Assembly (NCBI GenBank): GCA_015485495.1 | Contig: WFTL01000179.1 | Coordinates: forward strand, 1-64,000 | Length of the DNA: 64,000 nt | Origin: Planctomycetaceae bacterium | Lineage (GTDB): Bacteria; Planctomycetota; Planctomycetia; Planctomycetales; Planctomycetaceae | Reading direction: 5' to 3' | Shown here: positions 40,276 through 48,568 of the stretch, in pieces | Layout of the letters: every line of letters starts with the position of its first letter | Position numbering within the stretch: position 1 is the first letter of the stretch | Program-made: the position numbers and the translations under genes | The notes under the pieces: generated by a model | Seen by the model: the letters and a program-made list of their open reading frames with translations, nothing else | Told to the model about the DNA's origin: nothing | The model's database searches: none

Positions 40276-40656
40276 TAGAACGACCAGGTTTGCGACAAAG
40301 TCCCGAAGAAACCGTTCCGTCTTCCGGGGATCGGTATTGGCGAAGCAGGGAAGACGGGTTCTGCTGATGCATCATGGACGGTCCACCGACGATTGTCGAG
40401 AGCACGGAAGCCGACACAGAATCTGTCGAATGCTTTCTGACGGCACCGGTCCCGAAGAGGAATCGGTACGGCGCGATCCTGCCGGTCGGTGCGCGGGCAA
40501 TCGTTCTCACCGGACGGCTCGCGACCTTTCGCTGCTGTTTCTGCAGACGTGTGCTTCGCACGGCGGGCGGTTCCCGGTCGGGACCTGCGAAACCAGCGAC
40601 ACAGACGGTCCGGATCGACGTTGACGGGACCGCCGGACCGGATACGATGCGCTCCG

Positions 40657-40817
40657 GTGGCCTGGGGGCCGGATAAGCTTCAGCCGTTCACGGCACTGCG
40701 GGGCAACCCCGCAGCAGAATCGTTGTTCCCGTTTCGTCGCACGAATCTGCACCGGGTCGCGCCCTGTCGACCCGCTGCAGATTCGCCACAGGATTCGTTA
40801 TCCGGCCCGCAGGCCAC
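40657..40817 (+). ncRNA. Retron ncRNA (a1-msr-msd-a2)
   Basis: a1 GTGGCCTGGGGGCCGGATAA (40657-40676) and a2 TTATCCGGCCCGCAGGCCAC (40798-40817) are 19/20 complementary; candidate branching G at 40677; hairpins GCCG-TTCA-CGGC, CTGCGGGG-CAA-CCCCGCAG, CGAATCTGC-AC-CGGGTCG-CGCCCTGT-CGACCCG-CT-GCAGATTCG; ends 28 nt before the RT start. Confidence 0.9.
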
Positions 40818-40845
40818 ATGTTTTTCCGGGGCGCAGGGATGTGTC

Positions 40846-42114
40846 ATGGGGCTGTTCGATTTTCTTCGCCGCCTGTTCTCGAAACAGCCGTCCGACAGGA
40901 ATGCGGCACCCGTCGTTCTTCCCGTTGCCGATCCGGAATCGAACGAAGCGGCAAAATGCGGCCTGACGCCTCTGCGCTACCGTTCCAGCCTGAAACCGGT
41001 TCCACCGGCTGATGAACAGGCCGACAGATCACCGTATCTGTTTTCCTGGCGGAATCCGCAGAACGACGGCTTCCTGGATCTGTCCACCGATGCGGACGAA
41101 CAGTGGCTGGCGGATTTCGGCCTGCCGCATCTGAAAACACCGACCGACCTGGCCGATTTTCTCCAGGTCCCGCCAGGACAGCTTGCCTGGCTGATTCATC
41201 GCGGACAGCCGGGATGCCGCCCCGGCAGTGTCCGGAAGGCGCACTACCACTACCGCTGGCTTCCGAGAAAAACGGGAGGCCACCGACTCATCGAAGCTCC
41301 CCGCCCCAGACTGAAGGCCGTTCAGCGGCGGATTCTGCGCGGCATTCTCAACCGCGTCCCGGCCCATCCGGCGGCCCATGGTTTCGTTTCCGGGCGTTCC
41401 ATCCGCACAAATGCCGAACCGCACGTGGGCCGGTCGATTCTGCTGACATTCGATCTGGAAAACTTCTATCCGTCTGTCGGATATTCCCGGGTGGTGGCCA
41501 TCTTTCGGACCATGGGATTTTCGCGTGAGGTGGCTTTGTGGCTGGCCCGTCTGACCACGTCCACCGTTCCTCCCGGGCTGACCGCTCCGTCGGAAGCGGA
41601 CCTGCGTCCTTACCGCACCCGCCATCTGCCCCAGGGCGCGCCGACATCACCGGCGCTGGCCAACCTGTCCGCATTTGCACTGGATGTCCGCCTGTCTGGC
41701 CTGGCCCGCCGGTTCGACGTCCGCTACACCCGCTATGCCGATGACATCACGTTCTCCGGCCACGGACGATTCGGCGGTGCTCTGAAAGACTTCATCCCTC
41801 TGGTGACCGCCATCGTACGGGATGAACGCTTTTCGGTTCATCGGCGCAAACGCCGCGTGCTGCGGCGCGGGCAGCGGCAGATGGTGACCGGCGTGGTCGT
41901 CAATGAAAAGATCAATGCCGCCCGCAGGGATTACGATCAGCTCAGAGCCATCCTGCACAACTGCATCCGGCACGGTCCGTCGACTCAGAACCGCGACGGA
42001 CTCGAACACTTCGCGGCCCATCTGGCGGGGCGCATCGGACACATCCGGCACCTGAATCCTCAGCGCGGACATCGTCTGCGGCAGATGTTCGACCGCATCG
42101 ACTGGTCCCGGTGA
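40846..42114 (+). CDS. Retron reverse transcriptase (422 aa, with N-terminal extension)
   Basis: RT motifs FDLENFYPSV, LPQGAPTSPALANL, YTRYADDITFSG; retron-specific NAEPH (NAxxH, 41410-41424) and VTG (41884-41892) followed by LRAILHNCIRHG. Confidence 0.95.
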   Translation: MGLFDFLRRLFSKQPSDRNAAPVVLPVADPESNEAAKCGLTPLRYRSSLKPVPPADEQADRSPYLFSWRNPQNDGFLDLSTDADEQWLADFGLPHLKTPTDLADFLQVPPGQLAWLIHRGQPGCRPGSVRKAHYHYRWLPRKTGGHRLIEAPRPRLKAVQRRILRGILNRVPAHPAAHGFVSGRSIRTNAEPHVGRSILLTFDLENFYPSVGYSRVVAIFRTMGFSREVALWLARLTTSTVPPGLTAPSEADLRPYRTRHLPQGAPTSPALANLSAFALDVRLSGLARRFDVRYTRYADDITFSGHGRFGGALKDFIPLVTAIVRDERFSVHRRKRRVLRRGQRQMVTGVVVNEKINAARRDYDQLRAILHNCIRHGPSTQNRDGLEHFAAHLAGRIGHIRHLNPQRGHRLRQMFDRIDWSR

Positions 42115-42219
42115 ACGCAGCCTGGCAAGCCGGAGGCCATGTCCTGTCGATCCGTCGTTCCTGCATTCTGAGTTCGCCTCCGTACAGCTCACCACCGCCT
42201 TTGTTCAGAACCATTCCCC

Positions 42220-42858
42220 ATGCCGATTCGCGCCTGTCTGTTCGACCTGGGAAACGTGCTTGTTTTCTTTTCTCATGACCGCATGGTGAACAACATGGCG
42301 GCTGTCAGCGGCGCCGATCCGCGGGATATTCGCCGCTTTCTGTTCGATGCCGGATTCCAGAACGCGATCGAAACCGGACAGGTCACGGAAGACGAATTTC
42401 ACCGACAGTTCGAAGCCCACACCGGCACGCGTGTGTCGGCGGACGCACTGGACCGGGCCGTCGGTGACATCTTCGAACTCAACGCAGCCATGCTGCCCCT
42501 GCTGGATGAACTGCGCACGGCCGGCGTCCGTCTGGTTCTGCTGTCCAACACCTGCCGCAGCCACATTCGTTTCGTCCGCAGAACGTGGGACATTCTGGAC
42601 CGTTTCGATGCCCTGACAACATCCTGGGAAACCGGTGCCATGAAACCGGATGCCCGGATCTACGAATCCGCACTCATCCAGGCAGACTGCCCGGCTTCCG
42701 ATTGCTTCTACACGGACGATATCGAAGATTACGTGGCCGCAGCCCGCTCTCACGGGATTCAGGCGCACGTATTTCGTGATGCGTCCACGACACGCCGGAT
42801 TCTGCATAAACTGGGACTCCCGGTGACATGGCCGGTGTGCGACCGTACCAGTGAATGA
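42220..42858 (+). CDS. HAD-family hydrolase
   Basis: RACLFDLGNVLVFF, VLLSNTC, KPDARIYESAL, CFYTDDIEDYVAAARSHGI. Confidence 0.9.
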   Translation: MPIRACLFDLGNVLVFFSHDRMVNNMAAVSGADPRDIRRFLFDAGFQNAIETGQVTEDEFHRQFEAHTGTRVSADALDRAVGDIFELNAAMLPLLDELRTAGVRLVLLSNTCRSHIRFVRRTWDILDRFDALTTSWETGAMKPDARIYESALIQADCPASDCFYTDDIEDYVAAARSHGIQAHVFRDASTTRRILHKLGLPVTWPVCDRTSE

Positions 42859-42864
42859 CCAGGG

Positions 42865-43338
42865 ATGACGCGCGATTCCGAACAGAATTCCGGCACAACC
42901 GACCCGGCCATCCCCGAACGGGGGCGGCTGCTGGGCATCGATTACGGAACGGTGCGCGTGGGCGTGGCGGTCTGCGATGTGCAGCAGCGGCTGGCCAGCC
43001 CTTACGAATCGTACACGCGCCGCAGCCGGCAGGCGGATGCGGATTTCTTTCGGAACTGTGTGCGGGAATTCGAAGCGGTGGGTCTGGTAATCGGACTTCC
43101 GCTGCACATGTCGGGCGAAGAAAGCGACAAATCCCGGGAAGCCCGACAGTACGGCCGCTGGCTGTCCCGCGTCACAGAACTGCCGGTCGCCTGGCAGGAT
43201 GAACGGCTCAGCACCGCTCAGGCCGACGTCCTGCTGCACTCCGTGGATCTGTCATCTCGCCGTCGCAGACAGCACCGGGACAAGCTGGCCGCGCACATCA
43301 TTCTGCAGAGCTGGCTCGACCGCCGCCGCTCCGGTTAG
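42865..43338 (+). CDS. ruvX: Putative Holliday junction resolvase (YqgF/RuvX family)
   Basis: LLGIDYGTVRVGVAVCD; LVIGLPLHMSGEESDKSREAR; WQDERLSTAQAD; LAAHIILQSWLD. Confidence 0.92.
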   Translation: MTRDSEQNSGTTDPAIPERGRLLGIDYGTVRVGVAVCDVQQRLASPYESYTRRSRQADADFFRNCVREFEAVGLVIGLPLHMSGEESDKSREARQYGRWLSRVTELPVAWQDERLSTAQADVLLHSVDLSSRRRRQHRDKLAAHIILQSWLDRRRSG

Positions 43339-44273
43339 CCCGGTTCCGGAGGCGGTTCGGTTTCCACATCGTGCCACTTCATGGCTGCCTGCAGAGGTTC
43401 GATCCGCAGAACGACCTTGCCGTTCTGAAAGATCCGCACGGTGCCGGTGGACTGAGACACGGCCACGGCCACCGCATCGGTCGCCTTGGAAATCGAAGCG
43501 GCCGCCCAGTGACGGGACCCCAGCCCTTTGGACAGTGCCAGACCATCGGCAGCGGCCAGAAGATAGCGGCCGAATCCGTGAACAATACCGTCTGAAGAAA
43601 TGATGAATGCACCGTCGACCTGAGCGAGTTCCTTGATGCTTTCCCGCACGCGCGGATTGCGAACGGACCGTTCGTCCTTCGGATAAGCACCGCCCCGAAA
43701 CGGGTCGTGCACCTGTTCCTGAGACAGACTCAGCACCTTGCGATGGTGACCGACAACGAAAATCGTGCCCACCGGCTTGCCTTCGCGGCCTTCCCGACCG
43801 ATTTCGCAGGCCAGATCGACCACCTGTCGCAGAGTATCCAGCGGAACCTGCGTTTCCAGACGCTGCAGATCACGAGACGTGAGCCGGGCCAGATGCTCAG
43901 ACAGTTCCACGGCACTGATCGTGTCGCAGCGGCTGCTGTCGTAGGACGAATACACGGCCACGATGGTGTCGCCGGACTGGAGCAGCTCGTCCGCAATCGC
44001 CTCCAGAAGAACCTGAGACACCTGGGTGCTGCGCGTCTGCGGTTCGTGCAGAATGGGAACCAGGTCCACGTCGTCCTGCTGAACGGCTTCCTGAACCTGA
44101 GCGTCTTCACTGGCGACGACCAGGCGGCGGCCCCGCAGAAGCTTCTGAATCGCCCGGAAATCGAGTACATCATCGGTGAGCAGCACGACAGCGGCCGCAT
44201 CGGACAGATCGGCCAGCCGGTGAGCGGCTTTGAGAAGGTTTCGGAACTGCGGACTGATCTTGCGGCGTTTCAT
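43335..44273 (-). CDS. DisA_N/DAC-domain protein (putative diadenylate cyclase)
   Basis: VDGAFIISSDGIVHGFGRYL...GLGSRHWAAASISKATDAVAVAVSQSTGTVRIFQNGKVVLRI. Confidence 0.8.
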   Translation of the reverse strand: MKRRKISPQFRNLLKAAHRLADLSDAAAVVLLTDDVLDFRAIQKLLRGRRLVVASEDAQVQEAVQQDDVDLVPILHEPQTRSTQVSQVLLEAIADELLQSGDTIVAVYSSYDSSRCDTISAVELSEHLARLTSRDLQRLETQVPLDTLRQVVDLACEIGREGREGKPVGTIFVVGHHRKVLSLSQEQVHDPFRGGAYPKDERSVRNPRVRESIKELAQVDGAFIISSDGIVHGFGRYLLAAADGLALSKGLGSRHWAAASISKATDAVAVAVSQSTGTVRIFQNGKVVLRIEPLQAAMKWHDVETEPPPEPG

Positions 44274-44500
44274 GGCAGGGAGTGTAGGACACACCGCACG
44301 CCGGTCAACAATCGTCTCAAAGGCTTTCGCAGTTTGCTGCCTCGCCGCCCGCCCTGTCCCGCCGCTCCGACTGATCCCACAGCCGGTCGCTGCCACAGCC
44401 GGTCGTCCGGTCGGTCCTCCCGGGTCCTCCCGGGCGGCCCTGCTGAGCATCCGAACGGATGCGTCCGCCGAACGCCCGCCGCCAGGATGTCCACAGCAGG

Positions 44501-45295
44501 TCAGGACATTCGTTCCGCAGTCGACCGTTTCCGCATGGCGGCCAGTTTACGCTGATAACGGCTTTGCACCACATCGACCGCAATGAGCACCACAAGGACG
44601 AAATAGAACGTGCTTTTGGTCATCGGGTGGACGGGATGACCAAACAGACTCACACCGGCCAGATGCCCGCCTTCCGAAACAAGCATGATGCCCACGATGA
44701 ACAGAATGAACAGTCCCAGCACTTCATAAAGACGGTTGCGGTGCAGAAAGACGCTGACCCGATCCGCCAGAAGCATCATGAGCACTCCGCTGATGATGAT
44801 GGCCAGAACCATCACAGCGGCGCCGTACTCCATTTTTCCCGCCAGAGCGATGGCGCTGAGAATGGAATCGAAACTGAACACGAGATTCATCGTGACAATC
44901 CAGAACAGCGCCCGGGAAACCGACTGCGGCCCGGTCGATTTCGGCTGTCCCAGATCATCCACCTGCAGCATGTGGGAAATTTCCCGGACTGCCGTATAAA
45001 TCACGAAGGCGCCTCCCAGTATCACGATCAGCGAATGGACATTGGCCTGCATGGCCACCGGCTGCGTGTCCAGAACGAAAAACGGTTCCTGAAACCGGTC
45101 GATGGCCGCCATCACGACGAACAGCAGAACGATCCGCAGCACGATGGCAATGCCGATTCCCCATCGGCGCACCATCGCCTGCCGATCGGGCGGAACCCGC
45201 TGCGATTCGATGGAAATGTACAGCAGATTGTCAAAACCCAGCACCGCCTGCAGCAGCGTCAGCATCAGCAGCGTGAAAAGGTGTTCGATGAACAT
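44501..45295 (-). CDS. TerC family integral membrane protein
   Basis: LLQAVLGFDNLLYISIESQRVP; MNLVFSFDSILSAIAL. Confidence 0.92.
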   Translation of the reverse strand: MFIEHLFTLLMLTLLQAVLGFDNLLYISIESQRVPPDRQAMVRRWGIGIAIVLRIVLLFVVMAAIDRFQEPFFVLDTQPVAMQANVHSLIVILGGAFVIYTAVREISHMLQVDDLGQPKSTGPQSVSRALFWIVTMNLVFSFDSILSAIALAGKMEYGAAVMVLAIIISGVLMMLLADRVSVFLHRNRLYEVLGLFILFIVGIMLVSEGGHLAGVSLFGHPVHPMTKSTFYFVLVVLIAVDVVQSRYQRKLAAMRKRSTAERMS

Positions 45296-45699
45296 GACGT
45301 TGAAATGCTCTCCCGATGCCGTACCAGAAAACGGCCTTCACTCACCGGCATGCCGCGTTCAGCCGGTGAGCAGCCCAGGCGTATCTGAGCCCGGAACCCT
45401 TCGCCTGACAACCCCGGTCCCTGCAGACCGGCTGATGGTGAAACCGGATCATCATGAACACCGTATGCAGCCGGCACTGCGGCCGGCCCGGCCGGCCGCG
45501 CAGTTCGCCCACGGCACCGTCTCCGAACACCGGCAGCACCGGTCCCGGCGGTCGATCAGGACCGGTCACATTCCGGAACCCGGCCGGACGATTCAGATTC
45601 CTGACCGGCAGGATTGTCTCCTGCAGCCGGCGGCCGTTATGGTGCCGTCTGGACGATGGTGTTCTGCTGTCGCCGTCCTGCTTCCGTCCGCACATCCCC

Positions 45700-46875
45700 A
45701 TGGAAACGGCCAGTTTCGTGGACATTCGCCGCAATCCCACTCGCACCATCTCCGTCGGCACGACCCGTATCGGATCCGCCGCGCCGATCGCCGTGCAGAG
45801 TATGACGGCCACCCGCACTCAGGACATCGCCGCCACAGCCGCTCAGATTCGCGCCCTGGCGGATGCCGGCGCCGACATTGTCCGCGTGGCCGTGGACAGT
45901 GCGAAAGATGCCGAAGCACTCATCGAAATCTCCAGGGAAGTGGATGCCAACCTGGCAGTGGATCTCCAGGAGAACTACCGGCTGGCATCGATTCTGGCAC
46001 CGCATGTGGCCAAACTGCGCTACAACCCGGGACACCTGTATCACCATGAACGTCAGCGTTCCTGGCAGGACAAAGTGCGGTTTCTTGCCGACACGGCCGC
46101 CGCGCACGACTGTGCCCTGCGCGTGGGAGTGAACTGCGGTTCTGTCGATCCGGAGAAAAAATCGAAGCACGCCCCTTCGGACAGCATCAGCCCGATGCTG
46201 GAAAGTGCTCTGGAACACTGCGAACTGCTCGACCGCATCGGCTTCACGCGCTACTGCGTGTCTCTGAAAGATTCCGACCCGGATCATGTCATCGAGGTCA
46301 ATCGCCGGTTTGCGGATCAGCGGCCCGACGTTCCCCTGCATCTGGGCGTCACGGAAGCCGGGATGCCTCCGGAAGGCATCATCAAAACACGCATCGCCTT
46401 CGAACAGCTCATCAGCCGCGGCATTGGCGATACGATTCGGGTTTCTTTGACGGTTCCCAATGACCGCAAGGCCGAAGAAATCGCTGCCGGACGCCGGATT
46501 CTGGAAGACATTGCGGCCGGCCGGGTCCGGTCGGTTGTGGATTACGGCCTGCAGACGCTGAATATCATCAGTTGCCCGAGCTGTTCACGGGTGGAAAACG
46601 AAGCGTTCATCGAACTGGCCGAGCAGGTCCGCGACATGACCAGGTACGCTCAGGACCACGACATCACCATCGCCGTGATGGGCTGCCGCGTGAATGGTCC
46701 GGGCGAAACGGATGATGCCGATCTGGGCCTGTGGTGCGGCCCGAATTTCGTCAATCTGAAACGCGGGCCGGAATCCCTGGGGGCCTGGAGTTACGACGAG
46801 ATTCTGCCGAAGCTGCGGGAAGAACTCGATCGGCTCATCGCTGACCGCTGCCCGGCACAGTCCCGGCCGACCTGA
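45700..46875 (+). CDS. ispG: 4-hydroxy-3-methylbut-2-en-1-yl diphosphate synthase
   Basis: [48 protein letters not shown]. Confidence 0.95.
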   Translation: METASFVDIRRNPTRTISVGTTRIGSAAPIAVQSMTATRTQDIAATAAQIRALADAGADIVRVAVDSAKDAEALIEISREVDANLAVDLQENYRLASILAPHVAKLRYNPGHLYHHERQRSWQDKVRFLADTAAAHDCALRVGVNCGSVDPEKKSKHAPSDSISPMLESALEHCELLDRIGFTRYCVSLKDSDPDHVIEVNRRFADQRPDVPLHLGVTEAGMPPEGIIKTRIAFEQLISRGIGDTIRVSLTVPNDRKAEEIAAGRRILEDIAAGRVRSVVDYGLQTLNIISCPSCSRVENEAFIELAEQVRDMTRYAQDHDITIAVMGCRVNGPGETDDADLGLWCGPNFVNLKRGPESLGAWSYDEILPKLREELDRLIADRCPAQSRPT

Positions 46876-47050
46876 TACGAGACCGGCAGCAACTGCCGGT
46901 TCCCGCAGGGTTCTGCCGGCCGGTGCCCAGGCGGCAGACCGGATCGCCTGCCCGCTGCGGGTTTCTCTCTAGGGCGCCCGCGGCCGATTTCGATACCGTC
47001 TGTGCGGTGCCCCGGCGTGTGAGAAATGGTCCGGCGACAGGAGACCTGCC

Positions 47051-47449
47051 GTGTCCGAAGCAGAAATCATGACCATCGTCAAAGACAGTCTCAATGAACT
47101 GCTGCGCTGGGTCGGTTTCGGCACGCTGACCGGTCTGGCGGCCAAAGCCATCATGCCGGGACGCGATCCGGGCGGCGCCGTGGCCACCATGCTCATGGGC
47201 ATCGGCGGCAGCGTGATCGGCTGCGGCACCGTGCTGTTCTTCTGGCGCGACGCATCGATCGATCCCATCAGCGGCAAAGGATTCGTGGCCGCCACGCTGG
47301 GTGCGTTCACACTGCTGTTTTTCTATCGGCTGCTGGCCGGATCGTTTATCCGGGAAAGCAGCGTTCATGAAGACCGCATGATCCACCGCGCCCGGCGCCG
47401 CAGCCGCAGACGGCGGATGGTGGAAGACGCCATTCGGGACGCCGCCTGA
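47051..47449 (+). CDS. Small membrane protein (GlsB/transglycosylase-associated-like)
   Basis: GTLTGLAAKAIMPGRDPGGAVATMLMGIGGSVIG and further TM segments. Confidence 0.7.
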   Translation: MSEAEIMTIVKDSLNELLRWVGFGTLTGLAAKAIMPGRDPGGAVATMLMGIGGSVIGCGTVLFFWRDASIDPISGKGFVAATLGAFTLLFFYRLLAGSFIRESSVHEDRMIHRARRRSRRRRMVEDAIRDAA

Positions 47450-47529
47450 CGCACACAGCGTCCCTGCCCTGCGGCAGCCGCCACGGGGGTTGGGGGGACG
47501 AGTACAGTCTGTGTGCGAAGCGCATGCAC

Positions 47530-47561
47530 AAAGCCCGGCATGATCAGTCATCCCGGGCTTT
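47530..47561. terminator. Bidirectional intrinsic terminator
   Basis: AAAGCCCGG-C-ATGA-TCAG-TCAT-C-CCGGGCTTT. Confidence 0.75.
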
Positions 47562-47593
47562 TGTCGAAAGACGCGGTCAGCGACCCGTGCCGG

Positions 47594-47680
47594 CTACTTG
47601 CGATGACGAATCTTCGCCCGCATGCGCCGTTTTTTGCGACCGATCTTGCGTCGTCCCTTGCCCGTCTTCTTGGTTCCCAT
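47594..47680 (-). CDS. 28-aa extremely basic microprotein (ribosomal-protein-like)
   Basis: Minus-strand ORF MGTKKTGKGRRKIGRKKRRMRAKIRHRK, stop 33 nt before a terminator; too short for the ORF track. Confidence 0.7.
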   Translation of the reverse strand: MGTKKTGKGRRKIGRKKRRMRAKIRHRK

Positions 47681-47911
47681 GTTCGGCTGGTTTCCGATTT
47701 GTCATACAGAGATGAAGTGAATCGACTGGCAGCAGACTTCAGACTGCCACGCCTGCAGTTCGGCCGGTTCGCGCTGGACGAAACCGCGGACCGGAGGCCG
47801 TCTGCCGGCACAGCTCGGCAGGGCCGTTCCGGAAAAACCGCCCGGCGGCATGCACGAAACAATCATTCTAACGGGGGCCGGCCGCCCCATCAAACTCAGA
47901 CCATCGCCGCT

Positions 47912-48418
47912 TCAGAATTCGGGAATCCCGTCCGGTTCCGACCGTGTTCGGCGGGGCAGGCCGCCGAACTGCCGCACCGCTTCATAAACCACCGTATTCA
48001 CCGTGCTGGCCAGATTCAGACTGCGGACCTGCGGATACATGGGCAGCATGAGTCGATGGGCCGGCTGTTCGGCCAGAATCGATTCGGGCAGACCGCGGGA
48101 TTCCCGTCCGAACAGAACGACGTCTCCCGGCCGGAACGCGGCGTCCCACAACGGACGGGTTGCGGTTTTCGTGAGATACCAGACCTGTGAATCCGGAAGC
48201 TGCCGCCGCACCTCCGACCAGCTTTCCGCCACTTCCCAGTCCAGGTGTTTCCAGTAATCCATGCCGGCCCGCTTCAGATATCGGTCTTCCAGGCGAAAAC
48301 CCAGCGGCCGAATCATCCACAGACGGGCCCCCACCGCCACGCACGTGCGGCCGATGTTTCCCGTGTTCTGTGGAATTTCCGGCTGATACAGCACAACATT
48401 CAAAAGCGGGTCGAACAT
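47912..48418 (-). CDS. trmL: tRNA (cytidine(34)-2'-O)-methyltransferase TrmL (SPOUT family)
   Basis: [68 protein letters not shown]. Confidence 0.93.
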   Translation of the reverse strand: MFDPLLNVVLYQPEIPQNTGNIGRTCVAVGARLWMIRPLGFRLEDRYLKRAGMDYWKHLDWEVAESWSEVRRQLPDSQVWYLTKTATRPLWDAAFRPGDVVLFGRESRGLPESILAEQPAHRLMLPMYPQVRSLNLASTVNTVVYEAVRQFGGLPRRTRSEPDGIPEF

Positions 48419-48568
48419 TTTTCCGGCGGGAGACGTTGGACGGAAAGAAACACAAACACACGGCGAACAGCCGCCGGATGCGGACAGCGACCGGCATTCT
48501 GGAAGAAACGTGTGTCCCGGCCAACTGAACACGGCCGGGCTGAAGACTCGAACAGCGGAGACTCATTC

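Noticed and set aside
40846-42114. RT as a group II intron maturase or diversity-generating retroelement
   Set aside because: No maturase/HNH region and no intron domain V/VI seen; no template/variable repeat pair noticed; NAxxH, VTG and the a1/a2-bounded ncRNA fit a retron.
44415-44440. Short tandem gtcctcccgg repeat
   Set aside because: Only two 10-nt copies in a GC-rich intergenic region; not distinguishable from chance.
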